The notes: generated by a model from the letters alone, not told the origin. Shown: positions 31,915-41,009, counted from the stretch's first letter. The stretch: 42,960 nucleotides of DNA from DROE01 sp964569865 (GCA_964569865.1 CAZMVQ010000010.1:1-42960); one strand, 5' to 3'. A program made the numbers and translations.

Positions 31915-34908
31915 TTATGTCCCTTTTTCCATATTTTCTCGTTCGCGCATGGCCAACGCATCGCGAGGAGAAAGATCGAGGTATTCTTTATCCTGGCCAA
32001 CGTCAGTTGAAACCTTCCACGATCTGGCGCAACGAGAACCAATTGCACGGGCGAAAACAACCGAAACGCCAGTTACATCATCAAGCCGGAAGGCATCTTC
32101 TGGACCTTTTTTCTCCAAAATTTCAATATCACTGGTGATAGAAATTTCTGCCATATCCTGACCCTGCAAGGCTTTTGCCAGATCAGCATCGTTCACATAG
32201 ACTTTTGGCGCAGCTTCCAACGATGAACCAATATTTTTATCCTTGCGCTGCAATTCCAAAGCGCCGGTCACTACCTTGCGCACGGTGCGGATTTTGGCCC
32301 ACTTTTCCTCAAGCTCTGGGTTGGTCCAGTTCCCGGGGATTTCAGGAAAGAGTTGCAAATGAACGGACGAGTCCGCGCCCGGATTTCTCTCCAGCCAGAT
32401 TTCTTCCATAGTAAATACCAGAACCGGCGCCAGCCATGTGGTCAGGCAATTGAATAATTCATTGAGAACCGTAAGGGAGGCGCGGCGTGTATTGGATGAA
32501 TTGGGGTCGCAATAAAGCGCGTCTTTTCGAATATCGAAATAAAAGGCTGAAAGCTCCAGATTCATAAAGTTCGACAAGGTGGAGACAACTTTTTTATAAT
32601 CAAAATTCTCATATGCGCTGCGGACAGTTTTGTCCAAAACAGCAAGTCGCGACAGCATCAATTGCTCAAGCTCAGGCATCTGGTCAAATTCTACCGCATC
32701 TTGAGGAGAATAATGGGCCAGATTTCCTAACAAAAAGCGGAAGGAATTTCGCAGTTTACGATAGGTTTCCACATTGGTTTTAATGGCTTCATCACCCAGA
32801 CGCTGATCATCCCAATAATCAACCGATGCTGTCCACAGCCGCAAAATATCTGCGCCATATTGCTTGACGATATCTTGCGGGGCCACCGTGTTGCCGATGG
32901 ATTTGGACATCTTTCGACCCTTGGCATCCATGGTAAAACCGTTGGTAAGCACGGCATCATAGGGCGCGCGACCGGTAGTGCCGCAACTTTCAAGCAGGGA
33001 AGAATGGAACCAGCCGCGATGCTGATCGGTCCCTTCCAGATATAGGGATGCGGGCCATTTAACATGGGGCCATTTTTTTTGATTGCGCAATACAAAAGCA
33101 TGGGTTGAACCTGAATCAAACCAGACATCCAAAATATCGGAAACCATGGTCCATTGCTCAGGATTTTCTACACCTTCAAGGAAGCGCTCTTTTGCTCCCT
33201 TAGCAAACCATGCATCTGCACCCTCTTCTTTGAAGGCTGCAATAACGCGATCGTTCACTAATTTATCCTTGAGGATTTCATTATTGTCCTCATTGACAAA
33301 AACCGCTATCGGCACACCCCATGCACGCTGGCGCGAAAGCACCCAATCGGGCCGATTTTCAATCATGGCATGCAGGCGGTTTTGGCGGGAGGCGGGCACA
33401 AACCTTGTATTGTCGATGGCCGCCAGCGCACGGGTGCGCAATGTGTCCGGCTTTGAAACATTCTCGTTGAGCGTCTGCTCACCGGTCTCAAAATCAAATG
33501 TCAGCCCGTTAAGTTCCTTATCCATATGGACAAACCATTGGGGAGTATTGCGAAAGATAATCGGCTTTTTGGAACGCCATGAATGGGGATAGGAATGTTT
33601 GATGCGATAGCGGGAAAACAGATTATTGCTCTCAATAAGTGCAGCGATCACCCGCTTGTTAGCATCGCCCTTTTTGCCTTTGTCATCAATAACCCGCGCT
33701 GCGCCGCCCTCAACATCAGGGCCAAAACCGGGAACCTCCCTGGTGTAATAGCCTGCGTCGTCAACAGAAAAGGGAATAGAACAATCAATGCCGCGCGCTT
33801 CAAGAGCGCGAGCGTTAGATGACCAGATTTCGTAATCGTCCATACCATGACCGGGAGCGGAATGCACAAAACCGGTTCCTGCCTCATCGGTAACATGATC
33901 GCCATCAAGCATAGGAATATCAAAATTATAACCGCCGTCAAAACCAGCCAAGGGGTGGGCGCAGGTGATGGCAGCCAGTTCATCCGATCTCACATCAGAT
34001 AAACGATTTAAGGTAATTTTTGCCTGAGTGGCACATAGATCGGCCAGCGCATCTGCAAATATCAGCTTTTCACCGGGCTGTGGGCCAAAGGTGTTTTCAG
34101 CCTCGACAACTTCATAAAGCCCATAGGAAAGTTTTGAAGAAAAGGCGATGGCGCGATTGGCCGGAATGGTCCACGGGGTGGTGGTCCAGATGACTATTGA
34201 GGCACCTTCAAACTCGCCTTGGGCAACGGGAAACTTCACCCAGATGGCATCAGATTCAACATCATGATATTCAATCTCGGCCTCGGCCAGAGCGGTGCGC
34301 TCAACCACCGACCACATGACAGGTTTTGAGCCGCGATAAAGCTGGCCGGACATGGAGAATTTCATCAGCTCTTTGGCGATAGTTGCCTCGGCGTCAAAGG
34401 CCATGGTGGTATAGGGATTATCCCAATCGCCGGTGATGCCCAGACGTTTGAATTCTTCGCGCTGCACATCAAGCCATTTTTGAGCAAAGGTACGACACTC
34501 CTGCCTGAACTCGTTGATTGGAACTTCGTCCTTGTTCTTGCCTTTGGCGCGATATTGCTCCTCGATCTTCCATTCAATCGGCAGACCGTGACAATCCCAA
34601 CCCGGCACATAGGCCGAATTATATCCCAGCATCTGCATAGAACGGATGACCATATCCTTGAGGACTTTATTCAAAGCATGGCCAATGTGAATATTGCCAT
34701 TGGCATATGGGGGACCATCGTGAAGGGTATATTTTTCTGCGTCTTTGGATTGTTCCCGCAGGCGGGAATAAATATCCATATTTTCCCAGCGTTTTAGCCA
34801 TTCGGGTTCACGCTTTGGCAATCCTGCCCGCATAGGAAAGTCTGTCTTGGGTAAATTAAGCGTATCTGAATAGTCGCGTGGTGTCGCGCCAGAGGTGTTT
34901 TCGGTCAT
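31915..34908 (-). CDS. ileS: Isoleucine-tRNA ligase
   Basis: IleRS charges tRNA-Ile and edits misactivated valine. At 997 residues it is a full-length class I synthetase: HIGH at residues 74-77 (NGNIHIGHALN), the CP1 editing domain with TTTPWTIPANRAIAF and GTGFVHSAPGHGMDDY, and KMSKS at 666-670. The C-terminal zinc knuckle is degenerate (SRCARSWKV with no second cysteine pair), as I recall for other Rhizobiales. The ribF-ileS-lspA order is typical. It has no unusual features otherwise. Confidence 0.98.
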   Translation of the reverse strand: MTENTSGATPRDYSDTLNLPKTDFPMRAGLPKREPEWLKRWENMDIYSRLREQSKDAEKYTLHDGPPYANGNIHIGHALNKVLKDMVIRSMQMLGYNSAYVPGWDCHGLPIEWKIEEQYRAKGKNKDEVPINEFRQECRTFAQKWLDVQREEFKRLGITGDWDNPYTTMAFDAEATIAKELMKFSMSGQLYRGSKPVMWSVVERTALAEAEIEYHDVESDAIWVKFPVAQGEFEGASIVIWTTTPWTIPANRAIAFSSKLSYGLYEVVEAENTFGPQPGEKLIFADALADLCATQAKITLNRLSDVRSDELAAITCAHPLAGFDGGYNFDIPMLDGDHVTDEAGTGFVHSAPGHGMDDYEIWSSNARALEARGIDCSIPFSVDDAGYYTREVPGFGPDVEGGAARVIDDKGKKGDANKRVIAALIESNNLFSRYRIKHSYPHSWRSKKPIIFRNTPQWFVHMDKELNGLTFDFETGEQTLNENVSKPDTLRTRALAAIDNTRFVPASRQNRLHAMIENRPDWVLSRQRAWGVPIAVFVNEDNNEILKDKLVNDRVIAAFKEEGADAWFAKGAKERFLEGVENPEQWTMVSDILDVWFDSGSTHAFVLRNQKKWPHVKWPASLYLEGTDQHRGWFHSSLLESCGTTGRAPYDAVLTNGFTMDAKGRKMSKSIGNTVAPQDIVKQYGADILRLWTASVDYWDDQRLGDEAIKTNVETYRKLRNSFRFLLGNLAHYSPQDAVEFDQMPELEQLMLSRLAVLDKTVRSAYENFDYKKVVSTLSNFMNLELSAFYFDIRKDALYCDPNSSNTRRASLTVLNELFNCLTTWLAPVLVFTMEEIWLERNPGADSSVHLQLFPEIPGNWTNPELEEKWAKIRTVRKVVTGALELQRKDKNIGSSLEAAPKVYVNDADLAKALQGQDMAEISITSDIEILEKKGPEDAFRLDDVTGVSVVFARAIGSRCARSWKVSTDVGQDKEYLDLSPRDALAMRERENMEKGT

Positions 34909-35010
34909 AATATGCCTATAAATTTGAAAGGGAAAAAATCAAACCGCAAATGCTTCTATCAAGCGTTTGCAATCCGTGCCAGCGATTTTGCGGGATAACA
35001 GGGCTTGCTG

Positions 35011-35991
35011 CTATCCCGAAATAATCAGGCCCAGTTTTTCATCCAGAGGAGAAATTGGCACCAGAGCGGCCAAAGCACGTTTTGATCTTTTGCTGTCATT
35101 GTCCATTTGCACAATCAGTTCCTTAAGACCTTCAAAGGTCATTTGACCACGGATATGTTTTATTAGCGCCACTTCTATCTGTTGGCCATAAATATCCTCG
35201 TCAAAATTAAATATATGCACTTCAAACGGGCTTTTATGAATATCAAACATCGGCTTGCCAAGGCTTGCCACCCCGTCAAACAAGCGATCGCCAAGTCTGA
35301 CCCTTACCGCATATACCCCTTGAGCCAATAAACAAGTGCCGGGCAATTCAAAATTGGCGGTAGGATACCCAAGCTCGCGACCTCTTTGATCGCCCATAAT
35401 CACTTCGCCGCCAATCAAAAAATGGTAGCCCAAAAGCCTGTTGGCCAGATCAAGCTCAGAAGTATTTAACGATGCGCGAATTCTTGAAGATGACACCGGA
35501 TCATTTTCCGCTTGAAGCAACGGCATTTGCAACACATCAAATCCAGCTTCCCTGCCCGCATGTTTTAAAAATTGAGGGGTGCCGCGACGCGCTTTGCCAA
35601 AATGAAAATCCTCACCAACTACAACGGTTTTTGCTCCCAGCGCACCAACCAGATATTTGGCTACAAAATCTTCTGGCTGCAAAGAGGCAAGCTGCTTGTT
35701 AAAGGGCAAAATTGCGATGGCATCCGCCCCCATTGCCTCAGCCAGTTTTGCCTTGCTGGCACCATCAGTTAAACGAAACATAAAAGGCTCGGGGGCAAAT
35801 ACATCACGGGGATGGGGTTCAAAAGTCAATATAATAGCGGGTTGATTATTGGTGTGGGCAATTTCGAGCATTTTTTCAATAATAATCTGATGACCCAAAT
35901 GCATGCCATCAAAATTTCCAATTGCTACCACGCAGTTTTTTAGTTCTGCGGGTACACTTGCAAGACCCTGCAAAAGTTGAAAATCACTCAA
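35011..35991 (-). CDS. ribF: Bifunctional riboflavin kinase/FMN adenylyltransferase
   Basis: RibF makes FMN from riboflavin and then FAD, using two ATP-dependent domains. The N-terminal adenylyltransferase domain shows VVAIGNFDGMHLGHQ, TFEPHPRDVF, VVGEDFHFGKARRGT and SSSRIRASL-like elements; the C-terminal kinase domain shows the conserved GYPTANFE and VHIFNFDEDIYGQ. I chose TTG 35991 (326 residues, reading SDFQLLQGL) because GGAG lies seven bases upstream and length fits; an ATG at 36024 would add eleven residues with no such site. No FMN riboswitch-like structure was recognised upstream. It precedes ileS. Confidence 0.96.
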   Translation of the reverse strand: MSDFQLLQGLASVPAELKNCVVAIGNFDGMHLGHQIIIEKMLEIAHTNNQPAIILTFEPHPRDVFAPEPFMFRLTDGASKAKLAEAMGADAIAILPFNKQLASLQPEDFVAKYLVGALGAKTVVVGEDFHFGKARRGTPQFLKHAGREAGFDVLQMPLLQAENDPVSSSRIRASLNTSELDLANRLLGYHFLIGGEVIMGDQRGRELGYPTANFELPGTCLLAQGVYAVRVRLGDRLFDGVASLGKPMFDIHKSPFEVHIFNFDEDIYGQQIEVALIKHIRGQMTFEGLKELIVQMDNDSKRSKRALAALVPISPLDEKLGLIISG

Positions 35992-36311
35992 AAGTAAACT
36001 CCAAGAACAAATGTTTGACGCCATTTTTGAAAAAAAAGGCAAAAGGTGCAAAATTGCGCTAGATATTTATTGGCGGAAAAATGCCTTTTTGCTCCCCGCT
36101 TGGCAAGACAATAATATTGCGGGCCAATAATATCACCCTGCCCTTACCTTTAGCCGACCCGATTTTTGAGGAGGCGAATTTTTTACTCCTAATGGTTTGT
36201 GCTTACACCTAGCTTTAGAGAGGTTTCAGCATCCCCCCGTTAGCCTTGGCGCAATAGAAACCTGATGCAGCGACCCTAATCGCAGGCATCTATAAAATTC
36301 AGGGGAAAAAA
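35992..36311. other. Divergent intergenic region between ribF and cheY
   Basis: This stretch of about 320 bases should hold both promoters. CAATAATAT occurs twice (36109-36117 and 36125-36133), a 16-base-spaced direct repeat that could be a protein-binding pair. A TATAAA at 36291-36296 lies too close to the cheY start to judge as a -10. The cheY ribosome binding site AGGGGA precedes its ATG. I see no gene. Confidence 0.5.
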
Positions 36312-36695
36312 ATGTCACTAGATGCCAGTTCGCCTATTCTCGTGGTGGATGATTATTCAACAATGGTGCGCATACTTCGCAATTTGCTAAAGCAGCTCGG
36401 ATATGAAAATGTTGACGATGCCTCAGACGGCACCGAAGCACTAAAAAAAATCAACGAAAAACAGTATGGATTGATAATCTCTGATTGGAATATGGAACCA
36501 ATGACGGGATATGACCTGCTGCGGCAGGTCAGGGCAAAAAGCGAAACCATGCGCCTGCCATTCATAATGGTGACCGCCGAATCAAAAACAGAAAATGTAA
36601 TTGCCGCCAAAAAAGCCGGTGTAAACAATTATATCGTGAAGCCCTTTAATGCTCAGACGCTAAAGGGAAAAATTGACGCCGTTTTCGGAGCTTAA
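36312..36695 (+). CDS. cheY: CheY-like single-domain response regulator
   Basis: The 127-residue protein is a single receiver domain. The acidic pair is D13/D14, the phosphoacceptor D58 in ISDWNM, the switch threonine T88 in MVTAES and the conserved lysine K110 in VKPF, the exact spacing of CheY. The helix-4 region (ESKTENVIAAKKAGVNNYIVKPFNAQTL) is that of chemotaxis CheY proteins, which bind the flagellar motor switch when phosphorylated. AGGGGA precedes the ATG. It is five bases upstream of cheZ, so the two are cotranscribed and CheZ probably dephosphorylates this protein. Confidence 0.93.
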   Translation: MSLDASSPILVVDDYSTMVRILRNLLKQLGYENVDDASDGTEALKKINEKQYGLIISDWNMEPMTGYDLLRQVRAKSETMRLPFIMVTAESKTENVIAAKKAGVNNYIVKPFNAQTLKGKIDAVFGA

Positions 36696-36700
36696 AATCC

Positions 36701-37354
36701 ATGCCAAATTCAAAAAAAACCAAAGCTGCCAGTGATGATGCTGTTGTAAAAACCATTCTTGACCTGGGAGAAAGATTAAAAAAATCTCCAGGCGGGCAAA
36801 TGACGCTTACCGATGTTATTGGAGTAGCCGAGCTTTTAACAAGCTCACTACAACCCTTGCTGCGCCGTATTGATGTTACTATGCAACAGGAATTACGGGG
36901 AATTCTGACTAAAATTGTCACCCTTCGAGCCGAAATTTCAAAAGTGAATGCGGAGGACATTTCGGCCAATCGCATTCCTGAGGTGGGCAAGGAGCTTTCA
37001 GAAGTTGTTGCAGCTACTGAATCTGCAACCAACTCAATTATGAGCGCGGCTGAAACGGTTTTAGCCGGTGAAAACATGCCCGATAAAGAATTCAGGGAAC
37101 TGGTTACCAACCAGATGATGGAAATCTTTGAAGCCTGCTCATTTCAGGATATAACAGGACAAAGAATTACCAAGGTTGTAAATACAGTTGAGGTAATCGA
37201 AGAACGGATAAATATCCTGTGCCAGATGATGGACAATAATGCCAGCAATGTTGAACCAGTATTAAGCGATAGTGAAAAAGCAAAGAAAAAACAGCTCCTG
37301 TCCGGTCCCTCAAGCAACGGGGTCAATCAGAACGAAATTGACGCAATGTTTTGA
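36701..37354 (+). CDS. cheZ: Protein phosphatase CheZ
   Basis: CheZ speeds dephosphorylation of CheY-P. The 217-residue protein is mostly helical, with the signature EACSFQDITGQRITKVV containing the conserved aspartate and catalytic glutamine (D150 and Q154). A flexible polar linker follows, ending in a hydrophobic/acidic tail NEIDAMF, the position and type of the CheY-binding peptide. The long N-terminal helix pair (about 40-110) would form the four-helix dimer bundle. It lies five bases after cheY. CheZ is usual in beta/gammaproteobacteria; alphaproteobacterial copies are less uniform. Confidence 0.88.
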   Translation: MPNSKKTKAASDDAVVKTILDLGERLKKSPGGQMTLTDVIGVAELLTSSLQPLLRRIDVTMQQELRGILTKIVTLRAEISKVNAEDISANRIPEVGKELSEVVAATESATNSIMSAAETVLAGENMPDKEFRELVTNQMMEIFEACSFQDITGQRITKVVNTVEVIEERINILCQMMDNNASNVEPVLSDSEKAKKKQLLSGPSSNGVNQNEIDAMF

Positions 37355-37416
37355 TACGCATCGGCACCAAAACTACCTAACAAAAAAACACCAGGTGATC
37401 GGGCCTTGATGAATTT

Positions 37417-37450
37417 TCAACGCCCGGCCAGTCTCAACGCCCGGCCAGTC
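37417..37450 (-). repeat. 17-bp perfect tandem duplication across the TipF-like stop codon
   Basis: TCAACGCCCGGCCAGTC occurs at 37417-37433 and again at 37434-37450. Read on the minus strand the inner copy supplies the last codons (RLAGR) and TGA; the second repeats them downstream of the stop, so the protein is unaffected. Confidence 0.9.
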
Positions 37451-38693
37451 TTGGTTTTGCTGATCCTTTGGCAGAACCGATAAAATCAGAACGAATTGGC
37501 CCTGAGCCTGCCAAATGTGGCCCTTGTGCAAGTCCAACCCCATCATCAACCAGCGTTAGAATATGTTGCTCAGAAGTGACGGCTGTCATAATCAGATCGA
37601 CTTCAAACCTGTTGACGTAAGCGGCAATGTCTGCGGTATGAAAATCCGTATAACTGGCTGGCTGATCAATAAAGCGTGCCGTATCAGCCCGGATGGACCT
37701 GACCCCAAGCTCGAACAATTCCATAAAGTTCAGTCGTAAAGAGCGACAATTGGCCAGAGAAAAACTTGCCCCCTTTTTGACCATATCCTGCACAATTTCT
37801 TTTTCGGGTGCGCTCAAAGAAGACCATTGAATTTCAGGGATCAAAAAACAAATATATTCCACAACCGCGCGATTGGCATCCAACAATGAAATAATGCGTT
37901 CTGTTTCGCGCGGATTACGCAAAGTGGCGGTAGAAATTGGTGTGTAAATATTAACCGATTCACCAGAGGTAAGAGCGCGGCGGACAAACGTAACCGCATC
38001 CACAAGCGCCAGCGCTTCAATTTCAGCAATCAATGGTTCGCCGCCGGAAATCGGCATAAAATCCTGGGCCAGCGCCAGCTCTCCATCCTCCATCATCAGC
38101 CTTGGCACAAGATCATATCCATGGGGGCGGCGCTGGGGGAGTGTAATTATCGGGTCAATATGATGAATGACCCTATCTTCACCAAGGGCCTGACGCAGCA
38201 TTTCAATAGGAATAACCGGCTCTATCGGTTTTTGCTCATCTTTCACAACTTGCTTGTCACTGGAGGCCTTATCATAGGTGGAAACAGAGTATTCACTGCG
38301 TTGACGTTCTTCCATTTCGGCCAGACTTTCAGCCAATTGTCGCACCACAGTGCCAAGAACCGAAATATCCGCTTCAAGAATTTCCAGGCGCTGCGTCGGC
38401 TCCTGGTCAACAAGCTCATTAAGCCTGCGGCTTAGGTTTTTGCCAGCTTTTGCATCAGTTGAAAGCAATCGCGATAAATCCTCAATCGCCCGCTCAATGC
38501 GCATTATATCGCGTTGTTGAAATTTTCTTTGCAGAAAAAATAGAGCAAAAATAAAACCAATCAGCCCGGCAAGCACCGCCTGAATCGGCGTAAAAGTCAG
38601 GCCAAAGTATACCGCCGCCGCAATAGAGGCTGAAAACAGACCAATAAAAACATAGACGAGGCCGCGCAATTTATTTATCTCATCCGGTTTCAA
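37434..38693 (-). CDS. Membrane protein with degenerate EAL domain (TipF-like)
   Basis: The 419-residue protein has two N-terminal transmembrane helices (about 10-30 and 33-52), a charged coiled-coil segment (about 55-130) and a C-terminal EAL-fold domain (about 165-400). Catalytic motifs are lost: the EAL position reads YDL in GYDLVPRL, the NLS position TPIS, the metal-binding DDFG position ANCR, and no AEGVE is present. It should not hydrolyse c-di-GMP. This architecture is that of Caulobacter TipF, a c-di-GMP receptor that positions the flagellum, so a flagellar or polar scaffold role is proposed. It is convergent with cheZ and divergent from the sigma-54 activator, both fitting motility. 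Subfamily identity is inference. Confidence 0.72.
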   Translation of the reverse strand: MKPDEINKLRGLVYVFIGLFSASIAAAVYFGLTFTPIQAVLAGLIGFIFALFFLQRKFQQRDIMRIERAIEDLSRLLSTDAKAGKNLSRRLNELVDQEPTQRLEILEADISVLGTVVRQLAESLAEMEERQRSEYSVSTYDKASSDKQVVKDEQKPIEPVIPIEMLRQALGEDRVIHHIDPIITLPQRRPHGYDLVPRLMMEDGELALAQDFMPISGGEPLIAEIEALALVDAVTFVRRALTSGESVNIYTPISTATLRNPRETERIISLLDANRAVVEYICFLIPEIQWSSLSAPEKEIVQDMVKKGASFSLANCRSLRLNFMELFELGVRSIRADTARFIDQPASYTDFHTADIAAYVNRFEVDLIMTAVTSEQHILTLVDDGVGLAQGPHLAGSGPIRSDFIGSAKGSAKPRLAGR

Positions 38694-38990
38694 AAGTGCT
38701 CAAGCGACAAATAAACCCGGCTAACCGGATAATTTTTTGCCAGCAAAAAAACACCATCCAACAATTTACCAGAGCTATGTTTGAACATTGAACAAAATAT
38801 CAAACGCTCCAGATTCGCAAACGTAATGCTAACACCGCAACTCTTCAGAAAATAGGTTGCAATGATCTTTTTGGCACTGGGGAAAGAACTATTTTGCAAA
38901 TTGGGGAAAACCAAACACTTTATTTACCCTGTTTATAGAAAGTATAGCGGCGGAATTCTTTTGCCGGGCGCAATTTGGATAGATAAAATT

Positions 38991-40454
38991 ATGCAATCTG
39001 AAACAAAGGCCAAAACTCCCCTGAGTTTTTTGATTATTGATCGCGATATGGCGTTTTGCACCCAGATGCAATGCCAATTGCCCGCAGAATTCATGGAACC
39101 ATGCACCGTCACCATTGCGATGGATGTGAAGCTGGCATCATCAATTTTGCGCGTCGAGCAATTTGACATAATTCTGGTTGATATGGAAAGCGCTGAAGCA
39201 AAAAGTAATAATACTGAAAATATAATATCTAAAATATGCCGCCTAGCCGGAAAGGCTCTGGTTATAGCAACAAACTCATGCGGATCGGTTTCTTTAACTG
39301 TGGATACAATGGGGGCCGGTGCCCATGACTTTGTAGCTAAACCGCTCGATATCAAGAATTTTGAACAGCGAGTAATTGAACTTGGCCAACGTCACGGGCA
39401 TGGCAAATCCCCAGCGGCAATTGGTTCTCCGGCTGCAATCAGCTCTGAGGATAAAAAATTTGCCCCCAATATCTGTTTAGAAAATTTTGACAAACTTGTT
39501 GGCACATCGGCACAGATTAAAGACATAAATGATCAAATTGAGCAAATGGCCCATTCCAGCTCTGCTGTTTTTATAACCGGAGAAAGTGGAACCGGTAAAA
39601 ATATGTGCGCGAAATCGCTGCACAAAAAAAGCCCAAGAACAAACGCCCCGTTCATCGCCGTTAATTGCTCGGCTATCCCCCATGAACTTATGGAGAGCGA
39701 AATATTTGGCGTTGTGCAAGGAGCCTATACCGGTGCGGATAAAGATCGCCGGGGAGCTATCGAACTGGCCGAAGGGGGAGTTTTATTTTTAGATGAAATC
39801 GGAGAGCTAAGCCTTGATGTGCAGGCAAAATTATTAGAATTTTTGCAAACCGGTGCAATCAGCAGGGTTGGCGAAACGCTTTGCAGGCCAATGGATGTGA
39901 GGGTGATTTGCGCAACCAGCAAAGCCCCAACCCAATTGATCGCTGCGAGAAAATTCCGCCAAGATTTGTTTTACCATTTGCATGTACTAAACATTCACAT
40001 GCCGCCGTTAAGACAACGCAGCGTTGATATATTACCCTTGGCAAATGAATTTTTACGGCGATACTGCCTGGAAGAAAACAAGCATTTTTTTGAGTTTTCC
40101 TCTGATGCGCAAGATATGATTGTTAGTCGTGAATGGTTTGGCAATGTGGAAGAATTGCAAAACCTGATCCATAAAATCGTTGTAATGTTTGATGGGAGTG
40201 AAGTGAATTCTCAAATGATACGCAACATTGATGACGGATTTAGCTCGCCGCACATTGAACCTGTTATGCAACCCTTCCTGCATATGCCAATCGAGCCCAT
40301 GTGGCGTCAGGAACAAAAAATTATAGAAACCGCAATTGCCTGCCATAATGGCAATGTTTCACTTGCGGCAGCCGCTCTTGAGATCAGCCCATCGACTATA
40401 TATAGAAAGCGCCAGAGTTGGGAACAAACCAGATATCAGAAAATTGTTGCCTGA
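38991..40454 (+). CDS. Sigma-54-dependent transcriptional regulator with receiver-like domain
   Basis: From ATG 38991 the protein has 487 residues: a receiver domain (1-130; D17/D19, phosphoacceptor-like D64, lysine K117, but N at the switch Thr position), a linker, an AAA+ domain and a Fis-type helix-turn-helix (NVSLAAAALEISPSTIYRKR). The AAA+ part has Walker A GESGTGKN (197-204), GAYTGA (244-249, usual GAFTGA), Walker B VLFLDE and the arginine-finger region FRQDLFYHLHVLNIHMPPLRQR. The residues before GAYTGA read IFGVVQ in place of the common LFGHEK. It probably activates sigma-54 promoters, perhaps flagellar genes given cheY/cheZ and the TipF-like gene nearby. A longer frame to 38862 is not supported by family length. 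Confidence 0.88.
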   Translation: MQSETKAKTPLSFLIIDRDMAFCTQMQCQLPAEFMEPCTVTIAMDVKLASSILRVEQFDIILVDMESAEAKSNNTENIISKICRLAGKALVIATNSCGSVSLTVDTMGAGAHDFVAKPLDIKNFEQRVIELGQRHGHGKSPAAIGSPAAISSEDKKFAPNICLENFDKLVGTSAQIKDINDQIEQMAHSSSAVFITGESGTGKNMCAKSLHKKSPRTNAPFIAVNCSAIPHELMESEIFGVVQGAYTGADKDRRGAIELAEGGVLFLDEIGELSLDVQAKLLEFLQTGAISRVGETLCRPMDVRVICATSKAPTQLIAARKFRQDLFYHLHVLNIHMPPLRQRSVDILPLANEFLRRYCLEENKHFFEFSSDAQDMIVSREWFGNVEELQNLIHKIVVMFDGSEVNSQMIRNIDDGFSSPHIEPVMQPFLHMPIEPMWRQEQKIIETAIACHNGNVSLAAAALEISPSTIYRKRQSWEQTRYQKIVA

Positions 40455-40478
40455 AACTATCTCAGATATTTTAAAAAT

Positions 40479-40835
40479 TCACTGTAAAACATAGGCAATG
40501 TCTTCCCCCCAAAAAGCCACATAACCGCCGATTTTTGCAACCAGTGGGCAAGGAGATGAATAGTACCACACGGCGTTTTTGGACGTTTTATCGTTCAAAC
40601 TAATATCAAAATAGGACGCGTCTCCCTTATAGGGGCAATGGCTTGAATGATCTGAGGGGCGTAAAACCGCTTCATTCACATCTTTAAGGGGAATATAGAT
40701 CACAGGAGGATAATTCGCCTCCCGCAGGTCAAGCCCTTCGTCAGAGCGGGCAATTTCATTGCCATTGAACAATATTTTTACCAATCCCTCATGGGATTCG
40801 ATTTTAATATCCTGATCCAAACATGGTTTATTCAT
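40479..40835 (-). CDS. DUF427 family protein
   Basis: The 118-residue protein fits DUF427: AVLRPSDHSSHCPYKGDASYFDI is the family core, with IYIPLKDV before and VWYYSSPCPLVAKIGGYVAFW after. The domain is a small soluble beta-rich fold of unknown function, sometimes fused to other DUF427 copies. The ATG at 40835 is chosen because GGAGG lies seven bases upstream; the frame stays open twenty codons farther without such a site. It is convergent with the sigma-54 activator and divergent from the groE operon. Confidence 0.9.
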   Translation of the reverse strand: MNKPCLDQDIKIESHEGLVKILFNGNEIARSDEGLDLREANYPPVIYIPLKDVNEAVLRPSDHSSHCPYKGDASYFDISLNDKTSKNAVWYYSSPCPLVAKIGGYVAFWGEDIAYVLQ

Positions 40836-40980
40836 TTTTAACCTCCGGCACAATTTCCACCGTAGGAGGTTCCACCCAACCACCAAAATTTTCAAGGCAA
40901 ATTTATGTGATGATTTTGTAGCTTTTCAATTCTTTATCTGCGATTTACGCAAAAGATGACAAATCCAATCCTCTAAATTC

Positions 40981-41009
40981 TTGACTCCGCAACTCCACGC
41001 TCCTATATC
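40981..41009 (+). promoter_or_regulatory. groESL promoter
   Basis: TTGACT (40981-40986) and TATATC (41004-41009) are separated by 17 bases, with C residues around the -10 (CCTATATCC) that also fit the alphaproteobacterial heat-shock sigma-32 pattern. The predicted start point lies just before the CIRCE element. Confidence 0.65.

Noticed and set aside
38871..38886. TTGGCAC as half of a sigma-54 promoter upstream of the activator gene
   Set aside because: The -12 GC element is not found at the required distance (GGGGAAAG follows), so it is not a sigma-54 promoter by consensus.
38690..38914. Minus-strand 74-codon frame before the TipF-like gene
   Set aside because: It ends across the TipF-like start, has no recognisable motif and lies in the promoter region of the divergent pair.
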